From assembly GCA_002706685.1 (NCBI GenBank), contig PALV01000023.1:35719-99718 (forward strand): DNA of 64,000 bases. Direction: 5' to 3'. Origin of the DNA: Gammaproteobacteria bacterium. GTDB lineage: Bacteria; Pseudomonadota; Gammaproteobacteria; Pseudomonadales; Pseudohongiellaceae. Under the pieces are notes generated by a model. The model was given only the letters and a program-made list of their open reading frames with translations. It had not been told where the DNA came from and did not search any database. Shown one piece after another: positions 34,695 to 43,045 of the stretch. The position numbers were made by a program, and so were the translations under genes. Every line of letters starts with the position of its first letter. Position 1 is the stretch's first letter.

Positions 34695-34901
34695 AGAGGA
34701 CTCGCAAGCCTGTTTTTATTTGAATCATTATTCTAGGTGATGCGATTGGGTTTGGCTAGAGAATACGTGTTATGTAGCCCGCGCGGGTTGCTGGATCTCG
34801 TGATTGTCTGCCAGAATCTCATCGCCAATGTCTCATTTACTCAACATTCAATGCCTCTGCGATCTGCTTGGCTTACATCAATATTCAACTTAAACAGTCT
34901 T

Positions 34902-35567
34902 TTACAACTTTGGCAACCGATTTTTCAAGCTTACCAAATTCTCACGGCGGTACTGCCACGCAGGACTCAATTCCGTCATTGAGTCTAATTTACTCTCGGC
35001 AATTTCAATGTGACGCCGGGCAGTTTCAAAGTCTTCATCCGCAACTAAAACAACCGCCTTCAGATAGTTATTCTCTACGCTATCAGAGTCTATTTCCAGA
35101 GCCTGATCCAGATACAATCGACTGGTTTTGGCATTGCCGAAACTTAGTGGCCAACTCGGTACGCCCGCATAAAGATAACCCAGAAAAGCTTGCGGGTACC
35201 CGTTCTGCCCCGTGGCATCAAGTTCGATTGCCGTCTCCAGGTTTTCTTTCACTTCGCGCAAAAGTCGCATTCCTGCGATCGGCCCTTGTGTGTTCGCGTA
35301 TCCAAACTTGACTCTGGCGAGCGCAATCCAGGCATCAGCGCTGCTAACGTTTTTCTCCAGATAACTTTCAACATCATTGAGTAACTCCACAAGCGGTGCC
35401 TCTCGCATATCGTCCGTCGTGAATTGCATGTGAATTTCAGCGTACTTGTTTACGAAGATTTCATAGTCATCCTGTGACACTGCCGCATGCCCGAACAATT
35501 GCGAAAACATAAACACAACGGCTGCCACTAAACGGATTGCTTGCATCCTGCCGGATCGATGAGACAT
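34902..35567 (-). CDS. Exported TPR-like protein, last gene of export module A
   Basis: A 221-aa protein with an N-terminal signal sequence (IRLVAAVVFMFSQLFGHAA). The rest is helical, TPR/TatT-like: SADAWIALARVKFGYA, ENLETAIELDATGQNGYPQAFLGYLYA and DQALEIDSDSVENNYLKAVVLVADEDFETARRHIEIAESKL show the paired-helix pattern with conserved alanines and tyrosines. The start could also be the Met at 35546. It follows the kinase gene by 15 bases and so probably belongs to the same sigma-54 transcript. A periplasmic adaptor role for the transporter is plausible. Confidence 0.78.
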   Translation of the reverse strand: MSHRSGRMQAIRLVAAVVFMFSQLFGHAAVSQDDYEIFVNKYAEIHMQFTTDDMREAPLVELLNDVESYLEKNVSSADAWIALARVKFGYANTQGPIAGMRLLREVKENLETAIELDATGQNGYPQAFLGYLYAGVPSWPLSFGNAKTSRLYLDQALEIDSDSVENNYLKAVVLVADEDFETARRHIEIAESKLDSMTELSPAWQYRRENLVSLKNRLPKL

Positions 35568-35582
35568 GAGAGTATCCTTTCG

Positions 35583-36929
35583 TCAATGTATTGGTAGCGT
35601 AAAGCTCGCCCTGCACCCTGTGGCGTCATCGCGATTGCTGATATCCAGGTGCCCGCCATGGGCTTCAACTACTTGCTGGCTAAAAACCAGACCGATACCG
35701 GATCCTTTTGGCTTAGTTGTGTAGAACGGCGTAAAGAGATTGTCGGCGTTGTGTATGCCCGGACCACTGTCCAGCACGTTTACGGCGAGAGTATTTCCAA
35801 CTCGCCTCCAATTGATCTCTATGGGCTCAAGATCACTTCCTGCCTCGATGGCATTCTTGATCAGATTGATCATCACCTGCTCAATCTGGGCAACATCCAG
35901 AGAAACCGTAATTGATTGGCCATCAACGACGATGTGATTGTCTGAGAAAAGATCCGCCAGATTCACGACCAATTCACGAAAATCGTGCTTCTGTCGACTC
36001 GGCTCAGGCAATCTGGCGACTTTGTGGTAACTCTGAACAAAGCTAATCAATGAATCAGCTCGATTGCCAATGACGTTCAAGCCATCAAGCAACTCCTGTT
36101 TGAGTTCTGCGTCCGCTTCCCGCTTGTCGATCTGGGATGACAACGCCCGGCTGAAGGATCGAAGTGGGGCAAGAGAGTTATTTATCTCGTGGCTCAGCAC
36201 TCTCACAAGGTTTCGCCACGCTCGCCGCTCTTCGCTGCGCAGAATAGAAGATACGTTTGTCAGAAATACAAGGTAGTGTGTGTCACCATCAGTAATGAAA
36301 CGTTCAAGGCGAATGCGATAGCGCCCTCGCTCATTGCCGATAGTCATGTCTTTAAGGTGCATCTCACCAACCTTAAGCTGTTCAAGTGTGACAATCAGCG
36401 CGCACACTTCTTCACTGGGCTGCTGAATAGTTTCTGCTTCGGAAGATACACCAATCAGTGACTTTGCCGCGGGATTAATGAGATGAATTTGATGGCTTTC
36501 ATCCCAGCTAAGAATCGCCACATCGATCTGCTCAAGCACTTTCCTGATCAGAACCTGAGATTCCTGCGACTGCATACGTTGACGCTGGATAGTCACCGCC
36601 AGCGCGTTGATTGTCTTGATCAGCTCCCCATAAGCGCCACTCGACTGCTCGTGAGCGCCTCGAAATGAGTAGTCACCACAGACAATCGCGTCCAACAGAT
36701 TGTGTACGCTCTGAAAGTGATATTGTGCCATTCGCCATACGGTAGTAACGCTGAACACCGATAGGAAAAACGATAGCACTGCGACAATACCGATCACGTA
36801 GACAGACGCATCAATGAGAACCAGTAAAGCAATTAGCGCCGCTGACGGTACCAGATTCGCGACGAACACCAGCGATGCCATTCGCGTTTCGATCGGCTTA
36901 ATGACCTTGCCTTCATTTTTTTCTGACAA
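35583..36929 (-). CDS. NtrY-like sensor histidine kinase, export module A
   Basis: A 448-aa kinase starting at TTG 36929 with CGGAGA eight bases upstream. Two membrane segments lie near residues 18-63; a PAS-like region (AILSWDESHQIHLINPAAKSLIG) is at about 135-200, then HisKA with H-box VLSHEINNSLAPLRSFSRAL, and HATPase with N box (NLIKNAIEAG), VLDSGPGI and TTKPKGSGIGL. The H-box with N-N-S-L-x-P is typical of NtrY/NtrB-type kinases paired with sigma-54 activators. It sits 25 bases downstream of its partner regulator gene. Confidence 0.93.
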   Translation of the reverse strand: MSEKNEGKVIKPIETRMASLVFVANLVPSAALIALLVLIDASVYVIGIVAVLSFFLSVFSVTTVWRMAQYHFQSVHNLLDAIVCGDYSFRGAHEQSSGAYGELIKTINALAVTIQRQRMQSQESQVLIRKVLEQIDVAILSWDESHQIHLINPAAKSLIGVSSEAETIQQPSEEVCALIVTLEQLKVGEMHLKDMTIGNERGRYRIRLERFITDGDTHYLVFLTNVSSILRSEERRAWRNLVRVLSHEINNSLAPLRSFSRALSSQIDKREADAELKQELLDGLNVIGNRADSLISFVQSYHKVARLPEPSRQKHDFRELVVNLADLFSDNHIVVDGQSITVSLDVAQIEQVMINLIKNAIEAGSDLEPIEINWRRVGNTLAVNVLDSGPGIHNADNLFTPFYTTKPKGSGIGLVFSQQVVEAHGGHLDISNRDDATGCRASFTLPIH

Positions 36930-36954
36930 CAGTTATTCTCCGCGGCTTGACTGG

Positions 36955-38331
36955 CTAGTTCAAGCCATGCTTCTCCAGCTTCCGGTAAAAGGCGCTCTTC
37001 GAAACTCCGAGAGATTTTGCTGCCCTCTGATTGTCACCGCCCAGTGAATTCACACGTTCAGTAATAGCCAGCTTTTCGATTTCTTCCAACGTCAACTCAT
37101 TCGAATCTGAACTTAATTGAACGTGTGTATCTCGCGAGCCGACTTCAAGTCCCAGATGCTCGGGGCCAATATAATCGTTGGCTAAGATACTTGCCCTCTC
37201 AATGGTATGAGCCAGCTCGCGAATGTTTCCTGGCCATGAGTAAGTCTGTAGTGCACTAAGCGCTCCGCCGGTAATTCCAAGACGTTCTTTCTGGTACTTT
37301 CGGCGATACTCCAACAAGAAGTGCTCGGCGAGCACGGGGATGTCCTCTGCTCGCTTGCGCAATGGCGGAATATCGATGACCACGGTATTGATTCGATACA
37401 TCAAGTCGCGACGAAAGTGTCCAGTCTCAACAGCGGCACCTAAATCGGTGTTCGTGGCGCTAACCAATCTACAATCCGTTTTCTGGGTAACAGTAGAACC
37501 CACTTTCTCGAAACAGTGATCCTCCAATACCCGCAGCAATTTGGCCTGCTGCGCGAAAGGCGTAATGCCGATCTCGTCCAGGAACAGAGTGCCTTCGTCA
37601 GCGAGTTCGAAACGACCTATCCGATTGTCTCTGGCGTCTGTGAAGGCCCCTTTTACATGGCCGAACATCTCGCTTTCAAAAAGATTCTCCGGAATCGCCC
37701 CCATATTTACTTTGACGAGAGGTTTATCCTTGCGGCTGGAGAGACTATGGATGCAATTCACCAGCATACTCTTGCCTGTACCATTCTCCCCTGTCAGTAG
37801 AATGTTGGCATTGCTGGCTGCAACCTGTTCCAGCTTTTCCATCAGCGCCTGCATTGATAGTGAACGCCAGACGATCTGGCTTTGGTTACTGCCTATTTCG
37901 CGACGCAACAGCCTGTTTTCTTCTTTCAATTTTTGAGTGCGCTGTTCGGCCTCGAACAATTTTACCTGGGTGGCGACAACTGACAGCAGGCGTTCATTCT
38001 CCCATGGCTTCTCGATAAAATCTTTTGCACCAAGCTGCATCGCCCGGACGGCGGTCTCAATGCTACCCCAAGCCGTCATGGCAATAACGGAGCCAGGCAA
38101 TTCCAACAAAGAAAGCTTTTCAATCAGGTCAAAACCCTCCTGCCCGGAGGTCGTATCGTTCGTGTAGTTGAGATCCAGCAGCACGACCGCATAGTTGCGC
38201 TTTTTTACCAGTGCAATAACCTCTTCCGGGGAGGCAGCGCAATCCACGTGGTAACCCTCTACTTGCAGCAGGTAACGCAGGGCTGATGCGACATCCGGGT
38301 TGTCATCGGCTATCAACAAAGAGTTTTTCAT
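36955..38331 (-). CDS. Sigma-54-dependent response regulator (NtrC/Fis family), export module A
   Basis: A 458-aa regulator. The receiver domain has phosphorylation site D53 and an insert after it (LDLNYTNDTTSGQEGFDL) shared with the module B regulator. The AAA+ domain has Walker A GENGTGKS, Walker B GTLFLDEIG, and the sigma-54 contact loop reading GAFTDA instead of GAFTGA. A Fis-type HTH closes it (RAAKSLGVSKSAFYRKLEKHGL). Known for the family: phosphorylated hexamers bind upstream enhancers and drive sigma-54 polymerase. Its probable target is its own operon through the -24/-12 promoter at 42886-42901, a positive loop (inference). Confidence 0.94.
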   Translation of the reverse strand: MKNSLLIADDNPDVASALRYLLQVEGYHVDCAASPEEVIALVKKRNYAVVLLDLNYTNDTTSGQEGFDLIEKLSLLELPGSVIAMTAWGSIETAVRAMQLGAKDFIEKPWENERLLSVVATQVKLFEAEQRTQKLKEENRLLRREIGSNQSQIVWRSLSMQALMEKLEQVAASNANILLTGENGTGKSMLVNCIHSLSSRKDKPLVKVNMGAIPENLFESEMFGHVKGAFTDARDNRIGRFELADEGTLFLDEIGITPFAQQAKLLRVLEDHCFEKVGSTVTQKTDCRLVSATNTDLGAAVETGHFRRDLMYRINTVVIDIPPLRKRAEDIPVLAEHFLLEYRRKYQKERLGITGGALSALQTYSWPGNIRELAHTIERASILANDYIGPEHLGLEVGSRDTHVQLSSDSNELTLEEIEKLAITERVNSLGGDNQRAAKSLGVSKSAFYRKLEKHGLN

Positions 38332-38377
38332 GTCACGTCAATCCATCGCTTAGTGAGTGTGCTTCCCATCGTAAGTA

Positions 38378-40840
38378 TCAATAGTGCCGCAGCGCTTCAC
38401 TTGGTTCGAGTTTAAGAATCTGCCGAATGGGTTGGAATATCGCAAGCATTACCGCCCCAAACAATGTTGCAAGCGCGGCGACCAGGATTACAAGCATCTG
38501 AACATCAACAAATCCGCTGCCGAAGAAGGTCAGAATCAGGGTCATAATCGGAATGGCAAGTATGTTCGCAATAATAAATCCAGTGACCAACTGACGGCTG
38601 CCCTTGGCCAGGTATGTAAGTCGGATTCTGCGATCAGTCGCCCCCAGGGCACGCCGCGTGCCGATTTCGTGTCGATGTAAATCGATAAAATTCTTCGTCA
38701 GGCCGTAAATGCCGGCAATGGCCACCAAAAATGTAAAGAACCCAATGACTATCGTCACGCCTATGCCGAAGTCAACCAACACAAATATCTCACCCATCTG
38801 ACTTTCCAGATTCCGAACAAAGATGTCATTGTCGGGGAGCAGTCGCGCCGTATGTTCGAGTATGGAAGCGGTGGCTGCCTGACTGCCGTCGGTATGGGAA
38901 ACCAGTACCCAGGCGGACTCTCTGTGCCCCGATGAGATCGGCAGGTAGACTGCATCTGTGCTTGGACTCAGCGAAAACTGGCCAGAGAACAGACCTGCAA
39001 CCGGCACATTGGAGATGACACCTATCACAGTGGCGGGGGGCATAGCAGAATCGTTTCCCGTCGCTGTACCAACGTCAATCTGTCGGTCAATCGGGTTTTC
39101 CCCTGGCCAGAGCCGTTCCGCGAGTGATTGCGTGATAACCGCAACAGACGCCTGATTCGCCAGATCAAACTCACTAATTGTCCGTCCTTGCAATAGCGCC
39201 GCGTTAAACGTTTCTGGCGGGCCCAGCACTTCATTTACTGACGCTGAATACCTGATTTGACTTCCCGGTTCACTAAGCTGTTGCTTACCATGATCCATAT
39301 AGATCATTGCATTGGCAATTGAGGCTTCTGAGCTCAGGGCCGAATGCAGACTGCGGTAAACCTGCAACCGACTCTCGGCACTGTAAGCTTCCTCGGGCAG
39401 CTCAAGTTCGAAGCTTAGCATGTTCTCACTACTGACCCCCGAGGCAACCTGCTCAAGTCGGTACAAGGCGCCTCCGGCCAGCACTCCGAGATACATGACA
39501 AGTACAATCAAGGTAATGGCCGCCACAACAAGCGATCTGCCGATTCGTCCCGTTTTGATACCCACACTTCCACGCGTACCATCACGCATGACAGAGTTGA
39601 AGTCTCCATTGATGACCTTCCAGCTGGGTATGGCACTCACGACCAGCAAAGTGAAGCCCACAAAAATGGCAACACCCAGGAATGCAGACCCATCCAGGCT
39701 AAAGTCCCACCAGAACGGGATTTCGGACACGCCGACCGACGTAAAAAACAGCTCGAGCACATCCATACCGATACCAGCAATAAAAATCCCGATAACACCT
39801 CCAGCCAGTGAAATAACTATGCTTTCACTCATCACCTGCAATAGCAGACGCTTTCTTGGAGCCCCCAGCGCCACACGAACCGAAATATCGCGCATGCGTT
39901 CGTTGACTCTCGCCAGCAACAGAGTTCCGATGTTGATCGACACCAGCAAAAATATAAGTACTGACAGCAAATTCAGGATACCCAGGAATATTGCACCTTC
40001 GGCACCATCCATCATGGTCATGGGCAGCGACATGACGCGTGCCGAATCAACTTGTGAAATTCTTTGATCGACAACCGAGTCATACTCCTGGTCCATGTCA
40101 ACCGGATACTGATTTCGGACTCGGGTCATAAGATTGCCCAGTTCCGCGCTCGCGCTTTCGTAGTTTTCACCTGGCGCAAGTCCTCCGTAGGCTGTCACCA
40201 GACTCATCTCATTACTGACTGGATTCAGCATGGCAGCAGTGGCTGGCAACCACAGCTGAGTGAAATTCGGGAACTTATAACCCTGTTCCATGATTCCAAC
40301 CACGCGCGCTGGCGCGCCATCAAATATCACTGTGGCATCAAGTGCGCCTGTGTCGCCGGCAAATACCGATCGCCACAACTCGTAGCTAATGACCACAACG
40401 CGCTCCGCTCCCGGTTGAAAGTCTGAGGGCTGCAATGCACGGCCGTGCAGAGCCCTGGCATCAGAAAGCAAGAACAAAGACGGCTCAGTATAGATTCCGA
40501 TCACTTCATGAACGTTGTCATCTATCTGTAGATACGACCCGCCACGCGATGCCGTACCAACGTGCTCCAGTGTATTTATGTGCTGCCGGAGCTGGGCAAA
40601 CTCAAAAGCCTTGAATGGCAAACAGCGTCCGCCAGCGTCTCCCGCACAGATGCTGACAATAGACTCACCACCTTCCTGTGGAAGCGGTTTATAGCTCATC
40701 ATGTAACTAAGATTAAAAGTGAATGTACTAATCCCGAGTCCTGCTCCCAGTACCAGGATGGACAGCAGCGTAAAACCCGGCTTCTTGGCGAGAATCCTGA
40801 ACGTATACTTCAGGTCTGTTTTACTGAAGGGAAAGTACAT
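38378..40840 (-). CDS. MacB/FtsX-type ABC transporter permease, export module A
   Basis: An 820-aa permease with duplicated architecture: membrane helix at 20-45, a periplasmic MacB_PCD domain (about 50-260), three helices of the first FtsX domain (ILNLLSVLIFLLVSINIGTLLLARVNERMRDISVRVALGAPR), a second helix plus periplasmic domain (435-680), and a final FtsX domain (VDLHRHEIGTRRALGATDRRI ... EPSEALRHY). The E-x-x-x-R-x-A-L-G-A coupling motif occurs in both halves, so eight helices in all. It works with the ATPase next door; export of an antimicrobial or lipid-type substrate is typical. Confidence 0.93.
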   Translation of the reverse strand: MYFPFSKTDLKYTFRILAKKPGFTLLSILVLGAGLGISTFTFNLSYMMSYKPLPQEGGESIVSICAGDAGGRCLPFKAFEFAQLRQHINTLEHVGTASRGGSYLQIDDNVHEVIGIYTEPSLFLLSDARALHGRALQPSDFQPGAERVVVISYELWRSVFAGDTGALDATVIFDGAPARVVGIMEQGYKFPNFTQLWLPATAAMLNPVSNEMSLVTAYGGLAPGENYESASAELGNLMTRVRNQYPVDMDQEYDSVVDQRISQVDSARVMSLPMTMMDGAEGAIFLGILNLLSVLIFLLVSINIGTLLLARVNERMRDISVRVALGAPRKRLLLQVMSESIVISLAGGVIGIFIAGIGMDVLELFFTSVGVSEIPFWWDFSLDGSAFLGVAIFVGFTLLVVSAIPSWKVINGDFNSVMRDGTRGSVGIKTGRIGRSLVVAAITLIVLVMYLGVLAGGALYRLEQVASGVSSENMLSFELELPEEAYSAESRLQVYRSLHSALSSEASIANAMIYMDHGKQQLSEPGSQIRYSASVNEVLGPPETFNAALLQGRTISEFDLANQASVAVITQSLAERLWPGENPIDRQIDVGTATGNDSAMPPATVIGVISNVPVAGLFSGQFSLSPSTDAVYLPISSGHRESAWVLVSHTDGSQAATASILEHTARLLPDNDIFVRNLESQMGEIFVLVDFGIGVTIVIGFFTFLVAIAGIYGLTKNFIDLHRHEIGTRRALGATDRRIRLTYLAKGSRQLVTGFIIANILAIPIMTLILTFFGSGFVDVQMLVILVAALATLFGAVMLAIFQPIRQILKLEPSEALRHY

Positions 40841-40852
40841 GACGCCGCCTCT

Positions 40853-41608
40853 TTAGATGTCTGCAGAATGTAACTCTGGCAGGACCGTGGTTAGGACTTG
40901 CTGACGATCCTGACGGGAAACATAGTCATCGGATACTATCTGCCCATCAAACAATTCCACGTAGCGTTGTGCTCTAAGCGCCGATTTAGGGTCGTGAGTC
41001 ACAATAAGTACCGTAGTACCACCCTGGTGCAGACGCTCAAGCAATTGCATGACTGCTTCTGCGTTCTTTGAGTCCAGATTGCCGCATGGCTCGTCGGCAA
41101 GAATCATTGACGGGCCGCCACAAATGGCCCGGGCAACAGCCACGCGTTGCTGTTGACCACCAGAGAGTTGAGAGGGGAAATGGTTCTTGCGTGACGCCAT
41201 ATCCACAATCTCAAGGCTGTCGTTTACGATGTCTGCGATATCATTTCTATTGAGGTCTGTGCGATAGGTCAGAGGTAATTCAATGTTCTCGTATACAGTC
41301 AGATCACTGATCAGGTTGAAGGACTGAAAGACGAAGCCGATCTCTTTGTTACGCAGTCGTGCGCGCTCATCGCGGCCCAGTCCGGAAACATCGTGCCCTG
41401 ACAACATGTATTGGCCGGATGTGGCAACGTCCAATAAACCAAGAATGGACAGTAGCGTCGATTTTCCGCAGCCGGACGCACCTGCAATTGACACAAACTC
41501 CCCCTGCTCTATTTTCAGGTTGATATTCTGCAGGGCGTAAGTTTCGAGTGTATTTATTGAATACACTTTACTGACGTTCTTCAGTTCAATGATGGGCTGA
41601 TTAGTCAT
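40853..41608 (-). CDS. MacB/LolD-type ABC transporter ATPase, export module A
   Basis: A 251-aa ATPase with Walker A GASGCGKST, Q-loop FVFQSFNLI, signature LSGGQQQRVAVARAI, Walker B MILADEP and a switch His in IVTHDPKSA. The LSGGQQQR form, together with the SALRAQRYVELFDGQIVSDD tail, marks the MacB/LolD/FtsE branch. Second gene after the adaptor; 12 bases before the permease. It powers the mechanotransmission-type export by the FtsX-fold permease. Confidence 0.95.
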   Translation of the reverse strand: MTNQPIIELKNVSKVYSINTLETYALQNINLKIEQGEFVSIAGASGCGKSTLLSILGLLDVATSGQYMLSGHDVSGLGRDERARLRNKEIGFVFQSFNLISDLTVYENIELPLTYRTDLNRNDIADIVNDSLEIVDMASRKNHFPSQLSGGQQQRVAVARAICGGPSMILADEPCGNLDSKNAEAVMQLLERLHQGGTTVLIVTHDPKSALRAQRYVELFDGQIVSDDYVSRQDRQQVLTTVLPELHSADI

Positions 41609-41616
41609 AGTGATTC

Positions 41617-42873
41617 CTATCTGACAAGAATTCGTTCGTGGGTGCTGAAACCGCTGGTATCGGACACTACAATACGATCACCAGGCAACAGTCCCTCGAC
41701 CACTTCAATATAACTGGTGGATGCCTGACCGAAACGCACATTCACCCGTTCGGCAACGCCACCTCCACTGCTGAGCCGGTAAACCGTATCTGCCGATTGT
41801 GGTCGTGCTGATGCCGGCCGGCGAACAATAAGCGTATTGGGTACATTTGACACGCTGATTGTAGCCTCAATGTTCAGGTCTGGTCGTATCCCGGCTGGCA
41901 GTTCACCTTGCAGTTCAATTTCGACCAGCACCGAGCCATCAACGACAGTTGGATCAATGCGTGACACTACCCCTGGTATTTTGCTGGTTCGGGTATCGAC
42001 GGTCGCAGGCATCCCAAGTTGAATGTCATTGACCTGAAGCTCCTGAATCTTGACTTGAGCAACCAGCTGGTCAGGCTGGGCTATCCGGGTGATGTTGTTA
42101 TCCCTGTCGATCTTCTGACCCAGTGCCAGGTCCAGTTCCTGGACGATACCCTCGACACCCGCCCTGACAGTCAGCTTTGCGACCTGTTCACGTATTCGGT
42201 CAAGCTCATTACGGGTCTGTGAAAGGCGTGCCTCCTCGGACTCTTCAATGGCTTGTATGGATTGCTCTCGTTGGATGACGCGTTGCTCCTGCATCTGCCA
42301 ACGCTGTAAAAACTTCTGTACCGCGAGTTGGGTCTGCTCATACTCAAGACGCGATATGATTTCGAGCCCTCTTTCAACAAGTCGTGTTTTTGCATCCAGT
42401 TCCATCTTGGCTGTTTGATGATCAATTTCGGCATTTGCTGCTTCAGTCATCAGGTCGAGTAGTTCCGATTCACGAATCAGCTGATTCGCGCGCAGATCGG
42501 CCTGGCGCGCCGCGACTTCCAGCTCGGCCTCCTTGAGCTCCTGTAGCAACTGGGGATTGATGAGTTTCACCAAAATGTCGCCAGGCTTGACGTGATCGCC
42601 TGGTCTAACACTTATATTCGAAACTGTGCCCGCTGACTCTGCACCTACCCAGAACACATCCTGGGCAACCAGACGTCCATATCCTCGTGTGGTCACGGAA
42701 AAATCGTCCATGACAACCGTGTCCGTCAGCAGGTCGTCACTTTGAACGAGATAGGAGATGGAGCGGAACCTGTTCGCGACGGTAGCCGTCAGTGCCACTA
42801 CCAGAATGATGATTGGCACATACCAGTATCGACGGTAGATTGATTTCTTGGGTGCTGTTTTGATGATGTCCAT
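41617..42873 (-). CDS. HlyD/MacA-like periplasmic adaptor, export module A
   Basis: A 418-aa protein with one N-terminal membrane anchor (YVPIIILVVALTATVANRF), the biotinyl-lipoyl half-motif IRPGDHVKPGDILVKL, a long alpha-hairpin (about 120-240, with clear heptads in ELKEAELEVAARQADLRANQ), and the beta-barrel/membrane-proximal part ending GLLPGDRIVVSD. First gene of a five- or six-gene operon; it would link the permease to an outer-membrane TolC-like channel encoded elsewhere. Its ATG is only a few bases after a near-consensus sigma-54 promoter, so the mRNA could be leaderless. Confidence 0.93.
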   Translation of the reverse strand: MDIIKTAPKKSIYRRYWYVPIIILVVALTATVANRFRSISYLVQSDDLLTDTVVMDDFSVTTRGYGRLVAQDVFWVGAESAGTVSNISVRPGDHVKPGDILVKLINPQLLQELKEAELEVAARQADLRANQLIRESELLDLMTEAANAEIDHQTAKMELDAKTRLVERGLEIISRLEYEQTQLAVQKFLQRWQMQEQRVIQREQSIQAIEESEEARLSQTRNELDRIREQVAKLTVRAGVEGIVQELDLALGQKIDRDNNITRIAQPDQLVAQVKIQELQVNDIQLGMPATVDTRTSKIPGVVSRIDPTVVDGSVLVEIELQGELPAGIRPDLNIEATISVSNVPNTLIVRRPASARPQSADTVYRLSSGGGVAERVNVRFGQASTSYIEVVEGLLPGDRIVVSDTSGFSTHERILVR

Positions 42874-42885
42874 GCGAACTTACTT

Positions 42886-42901
42886 AGCAGGACCCGTGCC
42901 A
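42886..42901 (-). promoter_or_regulatory. Sigma-54 (-24/-12) promoter of export module A
   Basis: On the minus strand TGGCACGGGTCCTGCT: perfect -24 element TGGCACG, 10 bases between the GG and GC dinucleotides, and CTGCT for the -12 element (consensus TTGCW). Predicted +1 is about 42875, two bases before the adaptor ATG. TGGGA/TCCCA elements for an activator lie upstream at 42942-43002. Confidence 0.72.
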
Positions 42902-42941
42902 GAAATAAACAGCTTTGTTTTATAAGGATATTTTTGAAAGG

Positions 42942-43002
42942 TGGGATTTTGGATCGGCGGGGTTTCCCATTTTTGGGACAGATTGTGCAAGCGGTTTTCC
43001 CA
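42942..43002. promoter_or_regulatory. Candidate enhancer region of export module A
   Basis: Four pentamers, TGGGA at 42942-42946, TCCCA at 42965-42969, TGGGA at 42974-42978 and TCCCA at 42998-43002, sit 67-127 bases upstream of the predicted start. The middle two form the palindrome TCCCA-N4-TGGGA. This is the distance at which NtrC-type activators bind. Confidence 0.5.
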
Positions 43003-43016
43003 ATTTGAGGAATAAC

Positions 43017-43039
43017 GGGTGCCTGCCACGCAGGCACCC
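43017..43039. terminator. Hairpin after the esterase gene, terminator or operator
   Basis: Perfect 10-bp stem GGGTGCCTGC / GCAGGCACCC with loop CAC, starting 6 bases after the esterase stop codon (minus strand). A T-run is lacking, so termination is not certain. Confidence 0.5.
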
Positions 43040-43045
43040 AAATGC

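Noticed and set aside
39420..40067. Serine/threonine-rich plus-strand frame inside the module A permease
   Set aside because: Amino-acid composition is typical of an antisense shadow and the permease on the other strand is continuous.
42986..43001. Second possible sigma-54 site, GGGAAAACCGCTTGCA on the minus strand
   Set aside because: The -12 is good (TTGCA) but the -24 is poor, and it overlaps the candidate enhancer elements; the site at 42886-42901 fits better.
29726..43039. Two similar hairpins with CAC loops (29726-29748 and 43017-43039)
   Set aside because: They share GGGTGCC and GCC-rich arms, but two copies are too few to call a repeat family.
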